This document shows, one piece after another, positions 27,940 to 35,674 of a DNA stretch of 64,000 nucleotides. How positions within the stretch are numbered: position 1 is the stretch's first letter; every line of letters starts with the position of its first letter. Origin of the DNA: a virus; IMG/VR virus record IMGVR_UViG_3300031576_000006, positions 1 through 64,000 of that record, one strand, 5' to 3'. The notes under the pieces were generated by a model. That model did no database searches and had not been told where the DNA came from. It saw nothing but the letters and a program-made list of their open reading frames with translations. The position numbers and the translations under genes were made by a program.

Positions 27940-28141
27940 TTTGAGCCTCCTCGACTGATTGTAAAAATTTTCGAATGTAACGCATAAACAGTATAGCACG
28001 ATCTTCGTTCAGAAATGTAGCATTTCCAATGTCGCCTATGGGAACCGGGAAGACCAGACCGGTTTCCGTTTTGTAGTAAAGATTACCATCTCTGTAAAAT
28101 TGAAATTTTACAAGACCTTCAATGTGTTTTTTCAAGTCCAT
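27920..28141 (-). CDS. Small conserved-type phage hypothetical protein
   Basis: 73 residues from ATG 28141, just after the stop of the Fis-like gene. FQFYRDGNLYYKTETGLVFP followed by VPIGDIG resembles a small family seen in early regions of many phages. Its end overlaps the next gene by 20 bases. Function unknown. Confidence 0.7.
   Translation of the reverse strand: MDLKKHIEGLVKFQFYRDGNLYYKTETGLVFPVPIGDIGNATFLNEDRAILFMRYIRKFLQSVEEAQNEQKNN
27990..27998 (-). promoter_or_regulatory. Extended -10 promoter for the nucleotidyltransferase gene
   Basis: On the minus strand TGC-TATACT (TG at 27997-27998, -10 box 27990-27995) with no convincing -35. The TATACTGT octamer is shared with the promoters at 37273 and 41190. 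Confidence 0.5.
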
Positions 28142-28142
28142 G

Positions 28143-28373
28143 TTAGCTCTGTGCGTATCGCGCAAGTTTATTGTAAACTGTTTTAGTGCTGACGCCAAGG
28201 ACCTTAGCAGCTTTTTCCTTACTGCCGCCAACCTTTTCAAGTACCTGCAAAACGTACTCTTTTTCAATTTGAGCTAGTGTTGGCATGTTCAAGGCCTGAT
28301 TCGTTTGGCCTGTGGGCAGTTCTGTAGAATTTACAGCAGCCTGCTCCGTGGTAGTATCATTTACATTATCCAT
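28143..28373 (-). CDS. Second Fis-type helix-turn-helix protein
   Basis: 76 residues. KEYVLQVLEKVGGSKEKAAK followed by VLGVSTKTVYNKL is a Fis/NtrC-type HTH. It is the first gene of the minus-strand operon 28373-25075 and is paralogous in its C-terminus to the 26251 protein. A Thr/Gln-rich N-terminus precedes it. Likely an early DNA-binding regulator. Confidence 0.82.
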   Translation of the reverse strand: MDNVNDTTTEQAAVNSTELPTGQTNQALNMPTLAQIEKEYVLQVLEKVGGSKEKAAKVLGVSTKTVYNKLARYAQS

Positions 28374-28409
28374 TAGACCCTCCCAGAGTCGTTTTTATCA
28401 TCTTTTCTC

Positions 28410-28438
28410 ATACTAATACATGTCTCAAAATAATGCAA
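28410..28438 (-). promoter_or_regulatory. Sigma70-like promoter of the Fis-like/ParB-like operon
   Basis: Minus strand TTGCAT (28433-28438), 17-base spacer, TAGTAT (28410-28415), leading into the operon that starts at 28373. Divergent from late element D. Confidence 0.6.
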
Positions 28439-28482
28439 GTTTTTCTTAAGAATGTTTTTCATTGTAAAAAGTCCAGTAATTC

Positions 28483-28510
28483 CTCTAACTTAGGCCAAAA
28501 ACTTAATGGT
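28483..28510 (+). promoter_or_regulatory. Late-promoter-like element D
   Basis: CTCTAACTTAGG then CCAAAAACTTAATGGT. It precedes the head block (28587 onward). The last bases differ from consensus (GGT instead of AAT). Confidence 0.72.
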
Positions 28511-28586
28511 ATCTATGTTAAACGGTGGATACTATTCACCTAAGTCTAATTTCGAAGTTAATTAACAGGACAAAAGGAGTTTTTCA

Positions 28587-29060
28587 ATGTCTACAATTGC
28601 TAAATCGCAAGCTATCATGCGAGATTTGAAGGATCGTCTTCAAAAGAAAATGCCGTCAACGTATGTATTTTCTGAATCTTTTGATGCTCAAGGCGCTCGC
28701 CTCTTGATTTCTGCTGATGCCTCACCAGCCGCTGGTGAACAGGTCATCGCAATCCGTATTGAAGGTGAATCTACTGCACATAAAGATGTGCTTGGAAGCG
28801 CACAAAGAGTCTACGCTCCCCTTAAAGCTCAAGTAATCGAAGAAGCTTCTACCATTTCTGGTGTCTCTTTGATTACCCTAGTTAACCGTTTGATGGTTGA
28901 CCTTGAATTGGCTCGTATGGGACTTAAACAAGATCGTTATATGAATGCTAATACTGTTGTTCCTGCAGTTTCTCAATTTGCAGCTGATGGAAGCGTTTCC
29001 AGTTCTAGTCTTATTGCATCATTGCCGTTCGATATGTACTGGCCTCTTTCTGGACAATAA
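28587..29060 (+). CDS. Virion structural protein upstream of scaffold
   Basis: 157 residues, helical/beta mixture, Ser/Ala-rich; it ends SSSLIASLPFDMYWPLSGQ. Strong ribosome site AAAGGAG. First gene of the block structural protein - scaffold - capsid, transcribed from late element D. No family recognised. Confidence 0.65.
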   Translation: MSTIAKSQAIMRDLKDRLQKKMPSTYVFSESFDAQGARLLISADASPAAGEQVIAIRIEGESTAHKDVLGSAQRVYAPLKAQVIEEASTISGVSLITLVNRLMVDLELARMGLKQDRYMNANTVVPAVSQFAADGSVSSSSLIASLPFDMYWPLSGQ

Positions 29061-29095
29061 TAAACGTCAAGTACTTAACCCTAAAGGAGTTAATA

Positions 29096-30031
29096 ATGGG
29101 CTTAGATATTAATAAGCTGCTTGACGAGGTGGAAGCAGAAGTAAAAACACTGCTTAAGTCAGCACAAGATGATGCTGCCAATCTATCTAAAAAAGCAGAT
29201 GAAAAAACCGCTGGAACTAAGGTTGCTAAAGCCGAAGAGTCTAGCAAAGAAGAATCATCTAAAGAAAAGTCAAAAAGCGAAATGGAAAAAGCTTTACCAA
29301 ATGAAGTTTCCGCTAAAGAAGGCTCTGGTTATGAAAACCAAGCCCCTGAAGCTTCAGGTTCTGCCTCTCCCGCTGATGCTTCTGCACCCGCTCCGGACGC
29401 CTCTGCGTCTGCTCCTGATGCTTCCGCTCCTCCTGCACCCGGTGCAGAAGATCCACAAGCTCAGGAAGAAGATGCTGCAGCTATGCTACAAGGTCTTGAC
29501 GACGATATGCTCCATGAGCTTTATCAAAAAATCAAGATGGAACTTATGGCTAGAATGCAAGCTCAAGAAGGTTCTGCTTCCGCGTCTGCTCCTGCTCCTC
29601 AAGCCGCTCCTGCCGATGCTTCTGCATCAGCCGCCGCTGCTCCTGAAGCAATGATCAGATCTGAAAAAGAAGCTGGTGAAAAACTTGCAAAAGCTCAATC
29701 TGAGGCGAAAGCTAAAGATGAAGAAATTGCAACTTTAAAGAAAGCTGTCGCCGAGCGCGATGCTGGTATCGGTGAATTTGCTGATATCGTGAAAATACTT
29801 GTAGAACGTCCTGTCGTTCGTGCGGTAACTGATGTACAATTTGTTCCTAAAACGGACGACTTGAAAAAAGCAGAAGATAAAACTCCTGAGGACATCAAAA
29901 AAGCCGTTGACGCCATTTCTGGAGATCGAAGGAAGCTTGCTTCTCTTACGAAATCAGAAGTCGATACTTTGCAAGATTTTTACAGTGGTCACTATAATAA
30001 AGAAAAAGTTCTTAAGGTCATTAATAAATAA
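29096..30031 (+). CDS. Putative capsid scaffold (prohead core) protein
   Basis: 311 residues, acidic, with long Ala/Ser/Pro/Asp low-complexity stretches in the middle (residues about 80-190) between helical, coiled-coil-like ends. Such a disordered, charged protein placed twelve bases upstream of the major capsid gene is the usual position and composition of a scaffolding protein. Good ribosome site AAAGGAG. I see no protease motif. An open frame in another frame (29169-29654) is a by-product of the repetitive codons. Confidence 0.65.
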   Translation: MGLDINKLLDEVEAEVKTLLKSAQDDAANLSKKADEKTAGTKVAKAEESSKEESSKEKSKSEMEKALPNEVSAKEGSGYENQAPEASGSASPADASAPAPDASASAPDASAPPAPGAEDPQAQEEDAAAMLQGLDDDMLHELYQKIKMELMARMQAQEGSASASAPAPQAAPADASASAAAAPEAMIRSEKEAGEKLAKAQSEAKAKDEEIATLKKAVAERDAGIGEFADIVKILVERPVVRAVTDVQFVPKTDDLKKAEDKTPEDIKKAVDAISGDRRKLASLTKSEVDTLQDFYSGHYNKEKVLKVINK

Positions 30032-30042
30032 AGGAGAATGCC

Positions 30043-31425
30043 GTGTTAGAAAAAATTCAAGATTTAAAGAAAGCGTTAGAAGCAGGCTATCCCAGTGCCG
30101 CTCCTGGTGCTTTAACCCAAGGTGCCTCTCTTCAAGAGCCGGACCTGTCCAACATTATGAATGTTGCGACATTCCAAGACAGCGCAATTAAGTTGCAGAA
30201 AGAATTCAAAGTTGTTCCCGCTAAAGGAACTCTTGTGCAATTCAATCGCCAACTTGATTACGGTATTTTTGGGGGTTCCGCAGTACTAGAAGGTGCTGTC
30301 GGTCAAGAAGAAACCAGTAACTACGTTCGTGTGGTTGTTCCTATGGCTTACTACGTACATGTTAGACGTGTAACGTTGCAAGCTGAAATGGTATCCACAT
30401 TTGACGGTGTAAAAGCCGAAGATCGAGTTGCCGCCGATGCAGCTATTAAACTCGCTGCTGACATCGAATTTCATCTATTCCGAGGTCGCGCAAGCTACTC
30501 GAATGCTGGATTGTTCGATGGTAACCCTCTTGCCGCTGCTGATAATGAGCCGGGCATGCATGGATTGGATATGCAAATTCGTCAATCTGATGGACAAGCA
30601 AATACTCAGGATCTTATGTTGAATGAGTATGGCGCTGATAGTTCAGTTTCCATCAATCAAAACGGTATACTTGCACAATCAACCATGGAAGATATTTACA
30701 GTCGTGCCCAAATGCACAACGGTAATCCCGAAAAATTTTATCTCGATCCTTTGACTCATAGTGCATACAATAAAATTGCACATGGCAAAGAGCGTATCGT
30801 TCTTGCTGGTTCACCCCAACAAGCTACAGGCGCTCAATTGAAAGAACAATGGGTTGCTGGTGGAGCTATTTCCATCGAATCTAGCCGATTCCTTTCTGGT
30901 AAGACTGCTCCTGCACGTCCCCGATTGAACACCCCTTCTGCTCCTTCACAAACTGCCGCTGAGTTTGCTGGAACTACTAGCTTTCAAGCTGGTGAATCTT
31001 ATAGCTTTTCTTGTACTGCCGCTAACGAAGTTGGAGAATCTACTGCATCCACAGCTACTTCTCAAGCTATCAGCGTAAACGGTAACTATATTGCTGTAAC
31101 TATCACCCCTGCTGCTGGTATCGCTGCCCTTTACTTCAACGTTTACCGTTCAGTATCTGGAAGCCTCGTTAAACGCTACATTGGTCGTGTTAAGAATTCT
31201 GGCGCAGCCACTACTATTTTCACCGATCTTAATGGTCGTTCCCCTGCATTCGTCACTGGCTTTGCCCTTGATATGCGTGGAATCGAAATGAACGAACTTA
31301 GCCCATTTAAACAAGCTGAGTTGGCAAAAACCGATCTTAGTACTCCAAAAGCGTATTACAGATTCTGTTCTTTGGCAGTTAAACTTCCTCGCTTCAACAT
31401 CCTTGTTGATAACTTGAGCCAGTAA
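30043..31425 (+). CDS. Major capsid protein
   Basis: 460 residues, GTG start with AAGGAGAATGCC in front. It has the layout of HK97-fold capsid proteins of large myoviruses: an N-terminal KKALEAGYPSAAPGALTQGA segment, then LVQFNRQLDYGIFGGSAVLE, VRRVTLQAEMVST, AADIEFHLFRGR, and a C-terminal KAYYRFCSLAVKLPRFNILV. Residues about 297-400 (SAPSQTAAEFAGTTSFQAGE to the TDLNGRSP region) form an Ig/fibronectin-like insertion that would project on the capsid surface. The N-terminal segment recurs in the protein at the left edge of the window. A terminator follows. Confidence 0.88.
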   Translation: MLEKIQDLKKALEAGYPSAAPGALTQGASLQEPDLSNIMNVATFQDSAIKLQKEFKVVPAKGTLVQFNRQLDYGIFGGSAVLEGAVGQEETSNYVRVVVPMAYYVHVRRVTLQAEMVSTFDGVKAEDRVAADAAIKLAADIEFHLFRGRASYSNAGLFDGNPLAAADNEPGMHGLDMQIRQSDGQANTQDLMLNEYGADSSVSINQNGILAQSTMEDIYSRAQMHNGNPEKFYLDPLTHSAYNKIAHGKERIVLAGSPQQATGAQLKEQWVAGGAISIESSRFLSGKTAPARPRLNTPSAPSQTAAEFAGTTSFQAGESYSFSCTAANEVGESTASTATSQAISVNGNYIAVTITPAAGIAALYFNVYRSVSGSLVKRYIGRVKNSGAATTIFTDLNGRSPAFVTGFALDMRGIEMNELSPFKQAELAKTDLSTPKAYYRFCSLAVKLPRFNILVDNLSQ

Positions 31426-31442
31426 TTATTCCAAAACTTACG

Positions 31443-31469
31443 AGAGCCATTAATAGGGCTCTTTTTTTG
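31443..31469 (+). terminator. Terminator after major capsid gene
   Basis: Stem AGAGCC (31443-31448) with GGCTCT (31457-31462) and a seven-T run. The next gene (31495) could still be read through at a lower level. Confidence 0.8.
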
Positions 31470-31494
31470 TCACAATTTTTAAATAGGAGTTAAA

Positions 31495-31839
31495 ATGTCC
31501 GCACTTTCCTCTGACTCAGCAAAAAGCTTAGCTCATGCGCTTACATCGCCTAGTAGAGCTAATGAAGCTGCTGATGCGTTGAATAAAGCCGATGCGTTAT
31601 GGTCTCAGTCTGCTAAATTAATGGCTGCTGCTATCGTTGCCACAGCTACAAGCACCACTACTGATTTCGGTGCTCTTCGGGTCGGCGATTTGCTTATCTC
31701 GATCCCTGCCGTTGCAGGCAATGCAATATTCGAAACTGTCGCAGTTATCGGAACTAAACCTTCCGCTGCTGTAATTGGTGATTTGTACCTTGCACTCCGC
31801 GCTAAATCAGCACCTGCTGCTTCTGCAATTATTCTGTAA
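31495..31839 (+). CDS. Small Ala-rich virion protein
   Basis: 114 residues, rich in Ala/Ser, with a helical N-terminus and a beta-prone C-terminus (DFGALRVGDLLISIPAVAGN). Ribosome site ATAGGAG. Its place just behind the capsid terminator fits a head decoration or minor structural protein, but no homologue is recognised. Confidence 0.62.
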   Translation: MSALSSDSAKSLAHALTSPSRANEAADALNKADALWSQSAKLMAAAIVATATSTTTDFGALRVGDLLISIPAVAGNAIFETVAVIGTKPSAAVIGDLYLALRAKSAPAASAIIL

Positions 31840-31862
31840 TTTTTGACCTTAAAGAATCCATC

Positions 31863-32342
31863 TTAACCCCATAAGCGAAATCTTATGGGGTTTTTCTTTT
31901 TTTGGGCCTTGAAGGCTAGATCCCAGCCTTTGTAGAAGCCGAAGTGGTATCCATACAGGAAGCCCCTTGAATAGCTCTTACCGACCTGATAGAAGGCTTT
32001 GTACTTGAATCTTGGGAAGAACATCTTCATTAACTCGGCACCGCGCTTATCGGTATAGATCTCAGCCCTGTGACTGTAGCTTATGGATTGATTGAAAGTT
32101 TTAAAGTGGTCTTGGTAAGTAGGAGTCTGACTGTGCATGAGCGGATATTTTCCTTCTCGCCAATTCAGATAGTGACCCATCTCATGGCAAAAAACATTTG
32201 CTACCATGCGTTCGCCTCCACCGGCACCAACGGAAATAACTTCGCCATGGTTCCAATAACCGCCCTGGTTACCTTCTAACCATTCAATCCTAGCACCAAA
32301 CATTGTTGCAATGTCTTCACAATATCTGTGCAGTTCAGTCAT
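31863..32342 (-). CDS. Small zinc metallopeptidase-like protein (HExxH)
   Basis: 159 residues from ATG 32342, which overlaps the preceding stop (ATGA). VFCH53EMGH57YLNW is a zinc-peptidase HExxH motif within a compact protein with little else recognisable; a third zinc ligand may lie in the Tyr/Asp-rich region behind. The C-terminus is Tyr/Lys-rich. It could be an early protein acting on host proteins or a SprT-like/anti-restriction type protein, but this is not decided by the sequence. Confidence 0.68.
   Translation of the reverse strand: MTELHRYCEDIATMFGARIEWLEGNQGGYWNHGEVISVGAGGGERMVANVFCHEMGHYLNWREGKYPLMHSQTPTYQDHFKTFNQSISYSHRAEIYTDKRGAELMKMFFPRFKYKAFYQVGKSYSRGFLYGYHFGFYKGWDLAFKAQKKKNPIRFRLWG
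31865..31903 (+). terminator. Strong terminator at convergent gene ends
   Basis: Perfect 11-bp stem AACCCCATAAG (31865-31875) with CTTATGGGGTT (31882-31892), then T-rich. It ends plus-strand head-gene transcription and covers the last codons of the minus gene at 31863. Confidence 0.85.
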
Positions 32343-32707
32343 TTTATATCCAACGCTTTCAATGCTGCCAGGCAAATGGCATGAGGCAGGGTTTCCGCCT
32401 TCTCTTCCCATTCTTTATTAATCAAGTCACTATTGCGGAATTTTACCGTGTAATATCGATCTCCACAATATTGCCAATTCATGATGGTGACCATAATTCC
32501 CTTCAAGGCTAACTTCTCTACGATTTTAAAAGCCTCTTCGGCTGAATCCGTATAGAAAGGGATCTCATTCATTAGAGTGCTGCCTTCGAACCTTATCCAA
32601 TCCCAATCCGCAGGTCCATCACTTAGGGTTCTACCTTCGCTGGAAAAAACAGGATTGAGATTGAAGATATGTTTCGCAATGAGGGCGTCAATCTTTCTGT
32701 CGATCAT
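32339..32707 (-). CDS. Phage ABA-sandwich-like hypothetical protein
   Basis: 122 residues from ATG 32707 (ATGA overlap with the upstream gene). The pattern DWDWIRFEGS, then PFYTDSAEEAFKIVEKLALK and a C-terminal LPHAICLAALKALD resembles the small phage family sometimes called phage ABA sandwich domain. Function unknown. Confidence 0.68.
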   Translation of the reverse strand: MIDRKIDALIAKHIFNLNPVFSSEGRTLSDGPADWDWIRFEGSTLMNEIPFYTDSAEEAFKIVEKLALKGIMVTIMNWQYCGDRYYTVKFRNSDLINKEWEEKAETLPHAICLAALKALDIK

Positions 32708-33003
32708 AGTTTCCCCAATCTTCTCAGTGCTTCTCCTTTTGCACTGTGCCATTTTTTCCAGCCTTCTGTATTTTTTTGGTTTGGTTCTACGATTCCCATC
32801 ATATAAAGGAATTCTACTTGAGCCCGGCGACCGGCACCGGCAGCACGTCTAACAACGGTGTGTTGGTGTCTACCGATGGGCCGTCTTATATGACCATCAA
32901 TTTGATCTGCAGTTTGATGATAGACCATCCAAGCTTTTACGTAGGCTTCATACTCGTGATCAATCATAGGTTCAGATAGATATTCTTGTTTGAAATCACT
33001 CAT
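32704..33003 (-). CDS. Hypothetical early protein
   Basis: 99 residues from ATG 33003 with an ATGA overlap at each end. It is basic in the middle (RRPIGRHQHTVVRRAAGAGR) and ends with a helical KKWHSAKGEALRRLGKL. No family recognised. Confidence 0.65.
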   Translation of the reverse strand: MSDFKQEYLSEPMIDHEYEAYVKAWMVYHQTADQIDGHIRRPIGRHQHTVVRRAAGAGRRAQVEFLYMMGIVEPNQKNTEGWKKWHSAKGEALRRLGKL

Positions 33004-33479
33004 ATATTTGGCCCAATAATTCCAAAGTGTGCATTCAAGGCTTTGAAAAATCCAGCCAACTCCGGAGCACGCCAAGCATGGTCAACGTATGTATGGGCGT
33101 TGTCAGAGTAGTGATAGTGATTTATTTCTAAATGGCGTTTGGCGTCGTCCTCAGTAAGAAATAAGCCTTTCTGCTCCCATCGCTTCTTGATGCCATATTC
33201 GTGCGCTTCTTTCATTTGCTCTTCGATGTCGTCGGCGTATCCAAGCTCTACCATCATATTTTCCATGGCCTTCTTGGAGTGAAATGATGAGTCATTCCAG
33301 TACCATTTAGTAAAGTCACAGTTTTCAATGGGTGCCGGATCTTCAACTTCAGTTCTAATGACATAGAAAAATGGGGATGCTGTACCTCTGTTGTTCTGAG
33401 TGGCCATCTTTGTGAGAAAGTTTTTTATAATTTCTTCGTTAGTGATGGTTGGTTCGGTGGTTGTAATATTTTTATCCAT
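33000..33479 (-). CDS. Hypothetical early protein
   Basis: 159 residues, Thr-rich N-terminus, then an aromatic- and charge-rich domain with DFTKWYWNDSSFHSKKAMEN. Overlaps neighbours at both ends. No family recognised. Confidence 0.65.
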   Translation of the reverse strand: MDKNITTTEPTITNEEIIKNFLTKMATQNNRGTASPFFYVIRTEVEDPAPIENCDFTKWYWNDSSFHSKKAMENMMVELGYADDIEEQMKEAHEYGIKKRWEQKGLFLTEDDAKRHLEINHYHYSDNAHTYVDHAWRAPELAGFFKALNAHFGIIGPNI

Positions 33480-33663
33480 TGATTGAAATCTCCTTCGATT
33501 CTTTATAAATCGTAAATTCTCCCTTGCAGATACGGCCTAAGGCACTATCGTATTTTACCTCATAGTCATCAAATTCTGAAGGAAGTTTATCCAACATTTC
33601 TTTAAGAATTTTTACAGTAATTTGTTTACCGCAGTCTGGATCGTTTTCAAATGGCTGCTCCAT
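33472..33663 (-). CDS. Small acidic hypothetical protein
   Basis: 63 residues with LKEMLDKLPSEFDDYEVKY, a pattern met in small phage proteins with a short helix followed by beta strands. Ribosome site AAAAGGAG lies at the end of the preceding microgene. Function unknown. Confidence 0.65.
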   Translation of the reverse strand: MEQPFENDPDCGKQITVKILKEMLDKLPSEFDDYEVKYDSALGRICKGEFTIYKESKEISING

Positions 33664-33666
33664 TAA

Positions 33667-33774
33667 TCATCTCCTTTTTATAGAACTGCAAATTTCTTGC
33701 ATAATAAAGCTCAATCTGCTGAGTAGATCTTCCAGTTTCTCTATATTAGCCTTAAGCTCTTTAAGTTCTTGCAT
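33667..33774 (-). CDS. 35-residue coiled-coil microprotein
   Basis: MQELKELKANIEKLEDLLSR, then LSFIMQEICSSIKRR. Heptad-like Leu/Ile spacing suggests a short coiled coil. The ATG has an AAGGTG ribosome site two codons after the stop of the upstream gene, and its own end carries the ribosome site of the next gene. Below usual length cut-offs. Confidence 0.55.
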   Translation of the reverse strand: MQELKELKANIEKLEDLLSRLSFIMQEICSSIKRR

Positions 33775-33776
33775 TG

Positions 33777-34355
33777 TCACCTTATGATCATTTTAGGCAG
33801 GTTTGCCTTTTTTAGCAACAAATCTTCCATATTTTCAAAAGAAAGATCACAACAATCCTCTGTATTGCATTTGGGGCAAATATTAGACCGTCCTATACAG
33901 TTACCTTCGTAGTCATAATCACTTTCATCTTTAAGATCGGGGTGAAGGAATTTTTTACCACAATGGCAACATTTAACCTTAGTCTTCTTGTGTTTAAAGA
34001 AATATGGAGGTTCTGGTTCCATAAAGTTTAAGTGATCATAATTGTTGGTGACCGTGTACTTTAGACGATTTTTGAAGCGTTTCATGAGCTTCTCGATTAA
34101 AATGTCTACTTTTTCGGGATAATCGATAAGTAAATAATGAGTTTCGTAATAAATTTCTTCTGAGGACATTTTACTACTGGAGCCAGTCATCCTAACCTTA
34201 TCATTTTCCAACGATCTGTGTTTGCCCCTTACTGTAAATTCGCAGGTGGAATTAATAAGAATGTGAGCTTCGGTTTCTCCGGCATTAGGATTGCGTTCGA
34301 TCGACTTTGGATCTATTTCCACAAAAAATAATTGAGGTTCCTTATTTCTTTTCAT
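33777..34355 (-). CDS. Hypothetical protein with zinc-ribbon-like cysteines
   Basis: 192 residues. Two cysteine pairs, CCHCGKKF near residue 131 and CPKCNTEDCC near 162, suggest a zinc ribbon interrupted by an acidic loop. The N-terminal part contains ETEAHILINSTCEFTVRGKH. No function assigned. Confidence 0.66.
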   Translation of the reverse strand: MKRNKEPQLFFVEIDPKSIERNPNAGETEAHILINSTCEFTVRGKHRSLENDKVRMTGSSSKMSSEEIYYETHYLLIDYPEKVDILIEKLMKRFKNRLKYTVTNNYDHLNFMEPEPPYFFKHKKTKVKCCHCGKKFLHPDLKDESDYDYEGNCIGRSNICPKCNTEDCCDLSFENMEDLLLKKANLPKMIIR

Positions 34356-34364
34356 ATAATCTCT

Positions 34365-34613
34365 TCATGGTTTATGTGTTTTATTTTTATTAATGTCAAC
34401 TGAGAATAATCTCCCTTCCTGATACTGTTGTCGTACACGTAGGCGGTCAATATCTACGCCCTTAGAGATTATCCTATCTGAAACTGGAACCTGAGCGCCA
34501 AACGTTTTAGTATAAGCTATACATTCACCATCGGCATCCAGGTGTCTTTTTTGAACCAACTCTACAGCACTGTTAATAAATAATGCTCTATTTCGCTTCG
34601 GTTTTAGGTCCAC
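34365..34613 (-). CDS. Hypothetical early protein
   Basis: 82 residues, basic, beginning MDLKPKRNRALFINSAVELV. Overlaps the end of the next upstream gene by 26 bases. No family recognised. Confidence 0.6.
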   Translation of the reverse strand: MDLKPKRNRALFINSAVELVQKRHLDADGECIAYTKTFGAQVPVSDRIISKGVDIDRLRVRQQYQEGRLFSVDINKNKTHKP

Positions 34614-35076
34614 TAGCAGTCCCTCCTATGTTAATGGAGGTTCCCCTAATTCTCCAGTGGCAATATCGCATGCGCTGATCTTCACCATTGGCTGTCATAA
34701 ATCGATCTAAGTAAGTGTTGTCCACCAAATACTGATATTTGCCGAAATTCAATAGTTTATAATTGACCTGACTAGTTACCTTGTTTTTAATAAGCCTGAG
34801 AATTTGTTTGACGATGAACGATGATTGTGTGTCTCCCGACATGCCCTGTGGGACATCAATCCAGGCCGCATCTACATCGCGGCGATCTAAGTAGTTTGGG
34901 ATATCGAGATCTGGACTTATAAAAACAGTAGCGCCCTTCGTAAGGGCGTTTTCAATCCAAACTTCATCAGACTCGCTTCGAGCGTGATAAACTATATCAT
35001 AACCGGCTTCCCGGATCTCCTGAGCCGCTTTGCGGGAAATTTGATTGTCAAGAGCCAGCTTGATTAGGATTAGCAC
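34588..35076 (-). CDS. PIN-like (DUF5615-type) protein
   Basis: 162 residues. The N-terminal half LALDNQISRKAAQEIREAGY, then ESDEVWIENALTKGATVFIS and PDLDIPNYL, has the acidic-residue order of PIN-like/Mut7-C-type small domains (D near the N-terminus, central E/D, then SPDLD). This would suggest a nuclease-like fold, but whether it is active is unclear. The C-terminal half is basic and unassigned. Confidence 0.58.
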   Translation of the reverse strand: MLILIKLALDNQISRKAAQEIREAGYDIVYHARSESDEVWIENALTKGATVFISPDLDIPNYLDRRDVDAAWIDVPQGMSGDTQSSFIVKQILRLIKNKVTSQVNYKLLNFGKYQYLVDNTYLDRFMTANGEDQRMRYCHWRIRGTSINIGGTASGPKTEAK

Positions 35077-35291
35077 TAGGACAACCTTTCCCTCAGAGTT
35101 TCACGCTCTTTTTCATGAAGCGCACGCTTTTTTCTAAGAAAAGAAATCATCTCTCTATCTCCCGATTGATTTCCTTCAGAATTTTCGAGTAGAAATTTTT
35201 GATATATTTCAATTTCGGTACTAATTTTCGCGATGATGGCCGCCTTGCCATCCAGAGCTTTTTGTTTACGTCTTCTTTGATATACGGTCAT
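35076..35291 (-). CDS. Small basic coiled-coil protein
   Basis: 71 residues, mostly Lys/Arg/Glu/Leu with coiled-coil character (FLRKKRALHEKERETLRERL). One-base and four-base overlaps with its neighbours mark it as an operon member. Function unknown. Confidence 0.65.
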   Translation of the reverse strand: MTVYQRRRKQKALDGKAAIIAKISTEIEIYQKFLLENSEGNQSGDREMISFLRKKRALHEKERETLRERLS

Positions 35292-35605
35292 ACCTCCTCC
35301 TTAATAGGATCATCAATAAGATAAATGGTTACCGGCATCTCCCTGAATGATTCAGATACCATAACTCCATCCAGCTGCTTTTTATCTTCACTATCAAGGT
35401 TGCGCCACTTAGCAATATCAGCATTTTTGGCAATGCCGATAGGTGCGCCTCTTTCCATAGATCCAGTATCAAATCTATGTTCTTTCAGCCAAGTAGTGGC
35501 TTCACTGTAAGCCGAGAAATTGTCATTAGGTGTACCGTTGAATGTTTTAGTGAATCCCAACTCTTTACCGATAAACCCCTTCACTTGTTCCTTTGTATAG
35601 AGCAT
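35288..35605 (-). CDS. Hypothetical early protein
   Basis: 105 residues from ATG 35605, chosen for the AGGAGG ribosome site; the longer frame lacks one. Contains FTKTFNGTPNDNFSAYSEAT. No family recognised. First gene after the terminator at 35630. Confidence 0.65.
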   Translation of the reverse strand: MLYTKEQVKGFIGKELGFTKTFNGTPNDNFSAYSEATTWLKEHRFDTGSMERGAPIGIAKNADIAKWRNLDSEDKKQLDGVMVSESFREMPVTIYLIDDPIKEEV

Positions 35606-35629
35606 AAAACCTCCTAGATTTAGTTTACC

Positions 35630-35664
35630 ACAAGAAAACACCGCCGTCCAACATTGAACGGCGG
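35630..35664 (-). terminator. Minus-strand terminator
   Basis: Stem CCGCCGT/ACGGCGG (35641-35647 with 35658-35664) followed on the minus strand by TGTTTTCTTG. It separates the secreted-protein genes 36758-35675 from the genes downstream. Confidence 0.7.
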
Positions 35665-35674
35665 CTAATATTAT

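Noticed and set aside
29062-29085. Ninth late-promoter element before the scaffold gene
   Set aside because: Only ACTTAA matches; the invariant positions of the other eight are not met.
29169-29654. 161-residue frame rich in Lys, Leu and Pro
   Set aside because: It is the shifted reading of the repetitive Ala/Ser/Pro codons of the scaffold-like gene, with no ribosome site.
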